Source: Scenedesmus sp. ARA3 (Eukaryota; Chlorophyta; Chlorophyceae; Sphaeropleales; Scenedesmaceae). Taken from it: a stretch of DNA of 64,000 nucleotides. Position numbers and translations under genes: made by a program. Each line of letters starts with the position of its first letter. Position 1 is the stretch's first letter. Where the stretch lies: positions 1-64,000 of the forward strand of contig RWJK01001779.1 in the NCBI GenBank assembly GCA_004335835.1, written 5' to 3'. The notes below the pieces were generated by a model that saw only the letters and a list, made by a program, of their open reading frames with translations, was not told the DNA's origin and did no database searches. This document shows, one piece after another, positions 10,800 through 21,467 of this stretch.

Positions 10800-13700
10800 C
10801 TCCACGCACCACTTCGCCAGCTTGCTGCCAGGGCAGGCACTTGACTTCAGTGGGTTGCGCAGCACAGCCTGCTTGCTAGAGCCCTTGTATTTGAACACCA
10901 GGTCGCCGGTTTTGAGGTCCTCGGAGAGGGTCCAGCTGCCGATCTTAAAGCTGAGCTCCGTTGCACCTGTACCGGCAACAACAGCAGCAGGGCAGTGCTG
11001 GCGAAGGTGGTAAAGCAGCCACTATCTACAACACTGCTGCTGTTGAGAAAGCGGCTTGCACACGTGTAAGACCTGTGTTGCATCGGGTTCTGACACAGCT
11101 GCATGAGAGTATGCATAGCATGACAAATCTTCGTGCCATCAATGTCCAGTAGCGCCTTGTATGCGTCTGGCGGCCGCCACCATTGCCATGTGTGCACTGG
11201 TACAGCTATATGCGCACATGCATGCCAGTGTTGTAATTGCTGCTTTTGTACGAAAGCACATGGATCCGTTGGACTCAGCTGCAGCGCGTGGCGCTGACCT
11301 GATGCTAGCTGTCACTGCCGCAGCAGGCTGCTGCTGCTGCTGCACGCGTGTCATGCTGCGCCGCAGCAACACCGCTAGCAGAGCAACCATGACAACATAT
11401 TGATGTAGCTACTCAGCTGCTAGCCCAGGTAGAGGGTGTGGAGCCCAGGGGCGCCTCCCTGGCCATACACACCCTCTCAGCCTTGACTTACCCAGGAGCT
11501 GCGGAGCTGCCTAGGTAGTCACTCACTCACTCACAGCTGCTAATCATGACTCGTGAGCTCACCACTGGGGATCACCAGGTTGCCGGCCAGAGCCACGTCG
11601 CCCTTGACCTCGATGCCGGTGTTGGCAACCAAGGGGCCGGTCACCTGTAGGCCATCTGACGCAGCCAGAGAGCCGGTGACTTGCAGGGTGTCTGCCTGCA
11701 CTGTCATCCCCGTCTTGCTCTCCATGTGAATGCCACCCTCAGCATCTAGGCGGAACAGGCTCTGCCTGCGCTCCGCAGCAAGCAGCCTGCGGCCGCCGAC
11801 CTCGGCAGGGCCCGAGACTGTGACCTCAAAGGTCTTGGCAGTCTGCTGGATGGCCGTGTTGCTGGCCTCCGCAGCACCTGTGACGATGTTGGTGTTGGTG
11901 CCAGCAGCCAGGTTGATGTTGTTGCTGGCCTGCATTGACACACCTTTGTCATCCACGCCGACATTTGAGTCAGTCAGCGTCTCCTCGTTACCGTAGCCGG
12001 CGTCGTCATCAAGGTCATCCTGCAGCAGGAGCCTGTGGTTGCCCGTGGCTACCGTCTTCTTCTTCATTGTTGTTATTGCCGCCATGCTGTGGCCCTTGTT
12101 GTTGTTTACCACCCTGGCCATCTGCTTGGTCTTCGTGAGTTTGCCATCAGCAGCAACCTCGGTGGTCACATGCATGGTCTCTGACGCGTGGCCGTCAATC
12201 GTGTGTTGCTTCGTGGTGACCTTGGTCTTCTTCTTGGTGGCAGTCTCCGGCACTTGTGCTGATGCGATGTGGCTCGAGCCATCTCCATGCGGAAGTGGTT
12301 CTTGCCAGCGAGCGGCGCAGGGCCTTCTGTTGTGAACAAGTCGGATTGCTCGGGTGTAGAGGCGTCGTTCTCCATGACCACCACGTGTACCGCAGGGCTT
12401 GTGGAGCCTGCAGCGCCCTTGGTGAACATCATGCCCCCTTGCCCTGCATGCACACCAACACAAAGCGCAGCAAAATACAACGAGCAACTTTCAGTGGAAC
12501 ATCTGCCGAGCACCATCACACGGATGAGTCGCACTGGATGGATGGTATCACAGCACATTCATGCTAACATGTTTCAAAGCTACCCAAGGCCACCGCACAC
12601 GGTGTGTAGTAGCCAAGATTGCACGAGTCGCTTCTGCAGGGGCAATTGGATGCTGCAGCAGCTGCCACCTAGCACGCGACAAGACACACATGACATGAAA
12701 GTCTGTTTGCTGCTTCACAGATCTTAGCACCGCCATTATGGCAGGGCTATTCTACAGAAGACATGTACAGGCTGCTGCCATCTGGCAACCTCATGCAGCA
12801 GGTTCAGCAGCATTGTACTGGTCCTACTAGCAACACAGAGCCGCGCGCGTCGCACCCACCGCCTGGTCCTTTGTGCACAATCTTGGCACTGTTGCTCCCT
12901 TTGAGCTCAACATCAGCAGAGTCGACCGTAACCTGGTTGCCCTTGATTGATGCTGGGCCTGCATTGGAGTGGCAGGACGGACGTGTACACAGCATTAGAA
13001 AAGGCCACTGCCAGCTTGATGTCAACGCATGAGTGCAATTGCAAATGCTGAAGACTGAGATAATCAGCATACCACAGTGATCTGGGTGCAGCATGCAGCA
13101 AGGCAGTTTTTGCACTGTACACTTATCTTGCTGCCAGCCCATTCACAATTTGTGCTGTGCCATGTGCACAGCACAGACTGTGCATTGGATGCTTGCTGTG
13201 CTGGACACACGCATCAGAGAACGCATCTGCTGGTCAAACAGTCGAGTTGCTGCAGTACTGCTGCAGTGTCTGCAAGCCTGTCTGGCTGAGACCTTGCGTG
13301 CACGCCATCGGCTAGGTACAGGCATCTGGGGACAAACATCTTGAGCGTGATTGTTGCTGCAATTATGAAAGACTCCTGACGTACAATCTCCAACAGGCTG
13401 TTACTCACGGTCTTTGGTGTCCACTTTCATGCCAGCACCGGAGAGATGAAACAAGCCTTGCCTGCGCTCCGCTGCCAGCAGCCTGCGGCCGCCGACTTCG
13501 GCAGGGCCCAAGACTGCGACCTCAAAGGTCTTGGCCGTCTGCTGGATGGCCGTGTTGTCGGCGTCAGCACCACCAGTGACGATGTTGGTGTTGGTGCCAG
13601 CAGCCAGGTTGATGTTGTTGCTGGCCTGCACGGACACGCCATTGTCATCCACGCCAACCTGCGAGTCATTCAGCGTCTCCTCGTCACCATAGCCGGTGTC

Positions 13701-14467
13701 ATCATCAGTTTGCAGCAGGAGCCTGTGGTTGCCCGTGCCTAATGGCTTCTTCTTCTGCTTCGCTTGCTTTTTCATCTTGGTGCCCTGGTCGGTTGTTTCC
13801 ACCCTGGCCACATGCGTGGTCTTCACTGCAATTCCGGATTTGACCTCGGTGGTCTGATGCATGGTCTCTGAAGAGTGGCCGTTCACATCGTGCTTCTTGG
13901 TGGTGAGCTTGGTCTTCTTTGCGCTGGTGGCAGTGTCCAGCTCCTGTTTTGATGCGATGTGGCTCGAGCCATCCTTCTGGAACTCCATGCGGTAGTGGAT
14001 CTTCCCAGTGAGGTCTGCAGGGTCTTCAGATGCAGCGGGGAACAGCTCGAAGGTGTCTGGTAGCGTGGCGCCGGCATCTGGCTCCACAATGGCCATGTGC
14101 AACTTTGGGGGTTTGTCGCTGGTGCCCTTGGTCAACATGATGCCGCCATGCCCTGCATGCAGCCATACATGGAGCATCACCACCTGGAGCAGCACGTCAG
14201 GCGTTGTCAAAGGGCTTAACAGTTGACCAACGCACGGCTGCATGGGGGCGGGGGAGCGCAGCAGGCAACCCCGCAGCAGCAACAGGCAGGGACAACCAGC
14301 AGCCCTGCAGCAGCAGCAGGATGCAGGGCCAGCCGGCAGCCCTGCAGCAGCAGCAGCAGCAGCAGCAGGAGGCAGGGCAGCAGCAGGATGCAGGGCCAGC
14401 CAGCAGCCCTGCAGCAGCAGCAGCAGCAGGAGGTAGGGCAGCAGCAGGCAGGGCAGCAGGCAGCCCT

Positions 14468-14517
<50 letters not shown>

Positions 14518-16935
14518 CAGGGCAGCAGCAGGCAGGGCAGCAGGCAGCCCTGCAGCAGCAGCAGCAGCAGCAGGAGGCAGGGCAGCAGCAGGCAGGGCAG
14601 CAGGCAGCCCTGCAGCAGCAGGCAGGGCAACAGCCGGCAGGACAGCAGCAGGCAGGGCAACAGCCGGCAGGATAGCAGCAGGCAGGGAAGCAGCAGGCAG
14701 AGGGGTTGATCTTGCCAGCTCGTGGCATTGCTGCAGCTGCAGGTGACCTGGGATGTCACGTTGACTTGGCTTGCTGTCCCTGGCTATACACTCTTAGTTG
14801 GAAAAGGTTGCGCACAAGCTATCAGTCAAGGCGCAGTACAAGCATGCTTTGAGTGTGCCCACCTTTGTCTCCCTTGTGCAAGAGTGCTGCACGCTTGCTG
14901 CCCCTGATTTCCACTTCACCCGAGTCGACCTTCACAATGTTCCCCGTGATCCTTTGCAGGCCCTGCAATCAACGTACAGGTTTACACAACAAGCATGTGG
15001 GAATCACGCGCGACGTACACAGGTAGGCACGTACCTGTTGGGCTTGTCTAGCACAGCGTGCCACACAGAACCTACGGAACATTAATCGTGCAATGGCCTA
15101 GAAGCACGCTGCCCACATATGAAGCATAGCACTGCGCGGCAGCCTCAGCAAGGTGATGCACTACACACAGCTGCATAGTGCAGCTGCATACATTGTGCTG
15201 CAGTGGCGGAAGCCAGGCATGCAGGCATGCAGCTGTTGGCGAAGAAGTCTGATGATGACACTCCCTTGTACTTTTCATGTTGCTCGCTTGCCAATTGGCT
15301 GCACACGTGTCTGTTCCGGAATCGGTGGTAATGTTGCTGCCACTGCTGCTGGTACCAGAACCAGTGTTGCCGCTTCTGCTGTTACAAATCACACGTGCAG
15401 GTAAACGAGCTAAGCTAAGGGAGCAGTGTTGCTGCTGCTGCTGCTGCTGCCCACTGAGCATATCAGCCCAGCAGCCTCCTGAAGGCTACACATGTGCTAT
15501 GCCACAGCAACAGGGTTGCTGCTGGTCATTGTGCTTCTCACAGCAAGTTGCTTCTGCATGCAACACTTTCCTGCGACGCTGTCAGCATCTATGCGCCATG
15601 CTACATATGTGTGTATAGCATGCATGCCACTGGCATGCCACTAGCATGTATGGCATGCATGCCACTCAGAACATGAAAAGTGAGTGGTGTTGCATGCGTG
15701 CAAGCACATTGTACACTGCGCATGTGCATGCGGCACAACAACCCTAGCGCTAGAACTGAATAGCGCTAGAACTGAATAGGCCTTCAAGCGCCGTTGGGGC
15801 AGGTACTCACTAGCACCAGCATCCACATCCAAGCCTTTGCCATTCAGGACACCAGCGGAGAAGTCAGCAGGGCTGTCAGCGCCAGGGTACCCGGCGGGCA
15901 CAAGCGTGGAAATGGAGGTTGCCTTGATCGTCAAGACTGCTGTCCGGGGTGTTGGTACGTGTGCTTGTTCACAGGAAGTTCCATCGCATGGCGGCGGGGG
16001 GATGCCTGACCCAGTCAGCGACAGTGTGGCCCATGTGGTGTCATAAGGGCCTGCACAGCAGCAGTGAGCGTGCATGTCAACACAGGCGCGAGTGAGCAGT
16101 GAGCGTGCATGTCAACACATTCAGCGCGCTGACTCAGCTTCAAGGCTTGACCATGTTATGGCATGGTGGACTTTCCATTGATCTAAATAGCTGGAGCCAG
16201 TTCACCGAGCTGGACATAAGAATTGAAGGGTTGCTGGAGGGTAGGTCAGCAGGCCTAGGGGCAGGCCCGCTTGAGCTGCAGCTGCTGCCTGCAATTGCTT
16301 GCAAGCAGGCTGCGCATGGCATCGGCACGTGCCAAGTGTTCGCACTACACGTGTACATAGCAGCTGCAGCTGGTGGTTCGCAATTGCATCAAAGCAGTTG
16401 CAATAACTCTGTATGTTTTGCGCAGTGTGACACACAAGCTGTGCAGCAGGGTCGCATATCGGTCTGTTCGTTCACGATGTGGGTGTGCCGAGCTCAGTGC
16501 CCTTTAAGCTTAATGATGAAGCAATAGATAAGCTTAAGTTTATAAGATAAGTCTATACTTTGAGCAACATAAGGACCACTGCTGGATTAAGAAAGTTCCT
16601 ACAGCTCCCAACGGACTGTCCAGCTCAGCGAAGTGGGAAAAGCGAGCAGCAGCTTGAACGGCTCTGATCTTCTTGTGTGTGGTTGACAGAAGCTTATCTA
16701 TTATCTACAACATTGCTGCGGCGTGCTATACGCCCTCTGTACGCTGTGAAGCGGTGTGAAGCTGTTTATATATTTCGCCCTGCCTGCAGGCTTCATCTGA
16801 CGCTTGCAGCTCACCGCACTGGCAGTTGGCTTCCATGGCCTGCTTGAGCTGCCGACTGTAGGCGTTGGCGGGCTGGATCAAGGCGAGCGCCACCACCAGA
16901 GCAGCAACCAAGCAAATTGCCCGCGGGGGCATCAT
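10797..16935 (-). CDS. Secreted protein with a duplicated two-exon module; two reading-frame breaks
   Basis: Exons, 5' to 3': 16935-16815, 16050-15811, 14962-14863, 14152-13409, 12958-12860, 12443-11563, 11166-11125 (weak donor) and 10966-10797. Exon 1 starts MMPPRAICLVAALVVALAL and encodes a clear signal peptide ending near QPANA. Exons 3-4 and exons 5-6 are paralogous: a short exon (GNIVKVDSGEVEIRGS versus GNQVTVDSADVELKGS) and a long one with GG-M-TKG, GSSHIAS, GNHRLLLQ, SNNINLAAGTNTNIVTG and AEVGGRRLLAAERRQ. After the second module come short valine/glycine repeats (GLQVTGPLVANTGIEVKG) like the shafts of fibrous adhesins. The C terminus reads GSWTLSEDLKTGDLVFKY. Exon 3 is 100 nt against 99 in its paralogue, with an extra A in an AAA run, and exon 6 lacks 10 nt present in exon 4, so neither module can be read through without a frame correction. 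Corrected length would be about 801 residues. A wall or matrix protein is likely; no family is recognised. Confidence 0.7.
11428..11534 (+). repeat. Dispersed repeat, copy 2 (intronic)
   Basis: About 107 bp, close to the copy at 17583. It starts ggtagagggtgtggagccca, contains inverted arms agagggtgtg and cacaccctct around ccaggggcg/ccctgg, then gcctt-act, acccaggagctgc and ends in a (tcac)n run. It lies in an intron of the secreted-protein gene between the exons at 11563 and 11166, opposite in strand to that gene. Its size and inner hairpin suit a MITE or SINE-like element. Confidence 0.8.
14270..14706. repeat. CAG-rich minisatellite with a (CAG)16 run
   Basis: The stretch is built from irregular copies of gcagccctgcagcag, ggcagggcagcagcaggca and pure CAG runs, the longest being 14469-14516 (16 units). 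It lies in the intron between exons 3 and 4 of the secreted-protein gene. Long open frames across it in several frames (poly-Gln, poly-Ala, Leu/Cys-rich) are products of the repeat. Confidence 0.9.
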
Positions 16936-18662
16936 CACGATCGTCGCGGCGTGGTTGAAGTTGCTACGATGTGGTGTCTTGTGGTTACGTACAGATGCAA
17001 GCGCCGATCTAAGCAGGCCGGTGAGGTCTGGCTGAAAATGGCCTAGGGGCACACCGCAGGCCACTGGTAGCTACCATAGGGCGGGGGGTGACGCGGGGTT
17101 TTGAGCCCGCCGTCCCCCCCTATGCGAAATATGGCTTCCACATTGGCGCGAAGGCGGTTTGGCGCATCGATCCCCTTATAACCGCTCGCGATGTTGGCAC
17201 CGTGTCAACCCTCACACGCAGGGGCCCCCTTCACCAGTCACTCATGAGTGACCAGTGGCTGGTCGACTTAGACGTCTTGGACAGCACACTAGCTCAGTCT
17301 AAGTTAGACAGTCTAAGTTAGACAGCACACCAGATCATGGGGCTTCTGAAGTGGTATTGCATGCACAGCCAGCCTGGCTGCTGAGCAGCAGCCCTTCCTG
17401 GGTACAGAGCTGCACGATGGTGTAGTCGCTGTTGACAGACTCCGTCTTTTTTTTCCACAGACTCCGTCTGAGAGAGTTCGCCGCGGCAGGTGCTGCGGCT
17501 GGTCACCATTACGGTGATGATGCCACCCATGGGTGGCCAGCGCTCACAGCGGCTTGGACAGTCGACGCCATACCTTGCTGCCGGTAGAGGGTGTGGAGCC
17601 CAGGGGCGCTGCCCCTGGCCACACACACCCTCTTAGCCTTAACTAACCCAGGAGCTGCAGAGCGGCCTGGGTAGTCACTCACTCACTCACTCACTGCTGC
17701 TGGTTCCCAGCAGCAGCAAGCAAGTGCCATGCAGCGCCGTGATGGCGCATGCAGGACCCGCAGCTGCTTGCGCCCAGCCCTGCTGCAGTTGAACTCAAGT
17801 ACAGTGTTGCTTCTGACCCTGTCAGCTGTGATGGCCCAGGCCCATCGGCGCTGGTGCTGGCGCTGCTGCTGTCTGCGCAACGGCAAGTGCAACAGCAAGT
17901 GCCGTGCGGGTGCTGTGGCGTCTGTGTCTGGCGTCTGTGTCTGCTGCAGCTGCACAGGCGTCGGCAGCAGCCTCTACCGCATAAGCAGCTGCAGCACATG
18001 CTGTCGCCAGCATGGCCCCACTGCGCGCCATTAGATTTGCAAAGCTACACATGACCGCACTCCAGGCAAAAATTGGTGCAACGGTTGCAAGTGTTACACT
18101 TGTAAAGCTTTAAGCAACGTCACGAGTTGTTGTTGAGTGGCGCCCCATACATTATCCTCTGCTGCGCGAGCTTGCAGGACTCACCCTCCTGTCCTGTGGT
18201 GGCTGCAAGGCATGCGCGAGTGCCACAATGCGAGTGCCACAACAGTGCTTGCCAGCTGTTGCTCAGCTGCCACTGCTGTGCAGCGGCTTGGGATGCTGTG
18301 CCAGGACCATGCACAGAGGAATGTGTGCTACAATGGTGGCACCTGCAGGAGCGCCCTGAAGCCAAGCAAGGCGGCAACAGGAGCAGCAGACAACAGCGAC
18401 CTTGATGAGCGAGCACTCGCCACAACGTCTATGTTAAGTAGTCAGCATCATGCACTTGCAGGCATGCGGAACCGACCTGGAAGAAACCAGCATGCTAAGG
18501 TCTTGGCTCAGATGTACGCAGAGATCTCGGCACGCATATTGCACAGCAAACAGAGTCACGCTGCAACCCGACACAGATGCTGCTGTGTTAGTTGCAGCCC
18601 TGGAGCATATGCTTAAAAGCGATAGTGTGCAAGCTGGGCTGCACGCAGCTAGCCTGCCTCAC
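16936..18662. other. Region between the secreted-protein gene and the methyltransferase 3' end
   Basis: It holds the promoter of the minus-strand secreted-protein gene, a palindromic repeat of gtctaagttagac near 17300, a direct repeat of gactccgtct near 17437-17470, dispersed-repeat copy 3, and probably the last exon and 3' UTR of the methyltransferase. Open frames at 17700-18050 are Ala/Cys-rich and look like CAG-repeat by-products. Confidence 0.4.
17583..17694 (+). repeat. Dispersed repeat, copy 3
   Basis: Best preserved copy: ggtagagggtgtggagccca, then ggggcgctgcccctgg (a near-perfect hairpin), cacacaccctct pairing with the start, then taacccaggagctgcagagc, gcctgggtag and a (tcac)5 tail. 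It lies about 650 bp upstream of the start of the secreted-protein gene that carries copy 2. Confidence 0.85.
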
Positions 18663-20974
18663 CTCTGCCTCCAGTGCCGCCAGCAGCTGCTGCCTGTACT
18701 CCACCAGTGGGTCTGGCCTGTCAGGGTGCTGCTTCCTGTAGATGGAGTAGGCAGACCACGACGACGCATAGCCCACCTGTGCAACAGACACAGCACAGTG
18801 CAGCAACCTGGATGTAGGCTCTCAGCATGCTGCTGGTGCTCTATGTATGGGTACTGGGCGGCAGCCAAAGCTGCAATGCGCCAAGCAGCAAATGCCTTCA
18901 CATGCATGCTGACGGCTGGTGCCCACATGCACCACACTATGAGATGATGCTGGTCATAAAAACGGGCCCCAGTCCTCAACAGCAGTATGCCTCCTTTCCG
19001 CCGCAAGCTGCGTGAGCAGGCTGCAGCACGTGCAGAGTGGCATGCAAACGGCAGTGGCGTGTGCTCACCAGCGCCTCTGCTGTCAGCTCCACTGGAAAGT
19101 CCAGCTGCATCAGCTGCACGCTGCTGAAGTGCTCAGAGCTCGGCTCAATGCCTGCATAGCAACACAGTACTTTGTATCACCAGAAGCAGATACAGCACCT
19201 CCCTTGACGTGACTCTGTTCGCACGACAGCTGCACCAGCTTTGCCATGCTGCTTGGACCTACCGTCCCCCTTTACTGGCAGACTGGCTGTGCACAGCACA
19301 TGGCACAAAACGAGCTGCAGCCCTGCGGCTGCGGCACCCACATTGGCGGCCCACAGAAACATCTGCTGCATCGCACAGCATCATGTGCCAAGCACCTTTG
19401 TACATCTTGTCTGCCCAGCGCTTGCGCTCATCCCAGCAAGGCCCCAGGATGCCCTCATGGATGTGCAGCAGCGCTGCATTGCAGGCTGCAGCAGCACCAG
19501 GCGCTGACGGCACCTCCAGCGTGGCACAGCCCTGCACAGAAAATATCATCAGGACTGACATGGAGTGAGCGAAGCCGGCTTTACGAGGTGGCTGTCTGCC
19601 TGCTACATCATGAGGGCAAAAAAAGCCAAGTGCAGTTGGCACAGTTGGGCGCAACAGCGAGCGGTGTTGCTTGCAGGATGTGCACGTCAGGTGACACTGC
19701 CACTGGCTGAACCTTGGCAGCCCAACAGAGCGCGCGCACCATCCCCTTCCTGGCATATGGCTATGCTATCGTTCTGCAGGCTGAAGTTCCTGCTGTGTCT
19801 GCTTGTTGCAAGCGTCGCAGGAGTAGTACAGCAGCACATGCCAGCCAGGAGTAGTGCAGCAGCACATGCTCACCAATGGGATGGCCCAAGCTGCTAGCAC
19901 GCCGTGCGGCTTCAGCACCCTGCGTGTCTCCCTGTAGAACCTGCAGTGCACAGCGCATGACGCTGTTGCTGCGGTCAGCTGGGAGAGAGCTTGCAATGCA
20001 CCACCATGACTGGTCAGCCAGGGTGTCCTCCTTTGCTGCTGAGCAACCGGCTGCCTTGCATTGTGCACATTCTGTGGCTTGACTGTATGCTTTGTGCACA
20101 CTGCTGCTGCTGCTGCTGCTGTCATCAAACATTGAATGCTGAAGATAGTGCTGCAATGGTTGGCGTGCGGCCACCTCATACGACTGCATACACAACGCAT
20201 GAAAACACACCAGCGCTGACAACACCAACAGCACTGGCAGCACTGACCTGTCATGCTCAAACCAGTGTAGGGCGGAGGCTGCTGTGATCAGATCTGCACA
20301 TCCATTTTGCAGCTGTATGCTGTGCGCATCGCTGAACTTGTATGTCACGTTTGCTGCTGGCTTGGCATGGCGCAGCTGCTCCTCGTTGCCGTCGGTGGCA
20401 ATCACCTGCAAATTCAAATTGCATAGTGACATGTTACTATGCGTGTGCTGGACAACGAGTGCTGACTAGCTCAATTGGGTTGATGATCAGGATGTGCTGC
20501 ATGTGCTTGCTTGTCCTGCAAAACCTTCTTTTGCTTTCCTGGGCGTGGTTCTGCATCAGGCTTGCAGCGCAGGGGATAGCCGGTGTCGTAGCTGCTTGAC
20601 GGCCAAGCGGCTTGGCAAGGTGCTGTTGGACATGACGAAGGAGCTGCAGAATGCTGCCGTCTCTTCCCATCACAACGGCCACCCCACAAAGCGACCTTCT
20701 GGCTTGTGCTTGTGTGCCTGGCATGTGGCACCACTGCTATGCTGACTTGACAGCTCACCTGTTTGAAAAAGGCCGCCAGCTGCACTGCGGCTTGGCCACT
20801 GCCAGTAGCTACATCCACTGCAAGCTCACGCTGCTCTGGGCCCAGATGCTGCAAGATGATGTCATACACCTGCTGCGGGTACTGCGGCCTGAACTGTGAG
20901 TAGCGCTTCGCTGTTGCCTTGCAGCAGATCTTGGAGGAGTAGGGTTCTGGGTTTGCTGAATCCGGGCTTGCCAT
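18663..20974 (-). CDS. SAM-dependent methyltransferase, UbiE/type-11 class (3' exon unresolved)
   Basis: Six exons join in phase: 20974-20759, 20405-20248, 19940-19874, 19531-19396, 19151-19069 and 18776-18663, giving 258 residues. Exon 1 has KRYSQFRPQYPQQVYDIIL and then AVDVATGSGQ, the glycine-rich SAM-binding motif I. Exon 2 begins VIATDGNEEQL (motif with the acidic SAM ribose ligand) and ends TAASALHWFEHDR, a signature of this family. Exon 3 has YRETRRVLKPHGVLAAW (motif III region). Exon 6 has SSWSAYSIYRKQHPD, typical of the C-terminal part. The layout matches the plant/slime-mould putative methyltransferases and yeast trans-aconitate methyltransferase relatives; the substrate cannot be told. 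The last, normally hydrophobic strand (about 20-30 residues) is not found with confidence; a weak candidate lies below 18565. Confidence 0.88.
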
Positions 20975-21467
20975 AGCTGCTACCTGGTCACTAGGATGGT
21001 TGGTTGTGACCCAAGGAGGGCGTGTGTAGGTGCTTGCAGGAGCAGAACTGTGGTGACCTGTCAACCAGCCTGGTAGGGTGATCACTTGCAGATGGTTGCA
21101 GCGGTTGCTGGTCTGCAGCACTTTCAACGCTTTGATGATAACTGCAAAACCAGTTTACGTCGCCTCTCATCTGTCAATGAACTGTTGTGAGCAGAACCAG
21201 CAGCGTCAAGTCACGTAATCGCGGTACCTGGAGCACAAGACCTGTCTGCGAGGCTCATTGTGGTGGTTACGGTTGCTGCTACTCTCAATAAGTGTGTGGT
21301 GAGGTAAACCGGCTCTTGACCGCGTGGACATTGAACATGGAGAACATGTCATCTAGGGCTTGTGCTGCAGACGGATTGCACTTTCCTTCTGCGGCAAGGT
21401 GATTTGCGCCCGCACTCCCTCTCACACTGGCTGCTCTGATACATCACCGTGGTTTTTGCTTGGTCTG
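20975..21467. promoter_or_regulatory. 493-bp divergent promoter region (methyltransferase / F-box-FIST)
   Basis: The two start codons face away from each other with no other gene between, so this segment should carry both promoters. I see no clear TATA box. An in-frame open stretch runs upstream of 21468, so the F-box/FIST protein may start earlier (near 21360). Confidence 0.5.

Noticed and set aside
14204..14759. Long open frames rich in Gln, Ala, Leu or Cys on both strands
   Set aside because: They are produced by the CAG minisatellite, occur in all frames, and lie in an intron of the secreted-repeat gene.
17278..17330. agtctaagttagac repeats as a transcription-factor array
   Set aside because: Only two copies, and no known site matches; recorded only as a local repeat.
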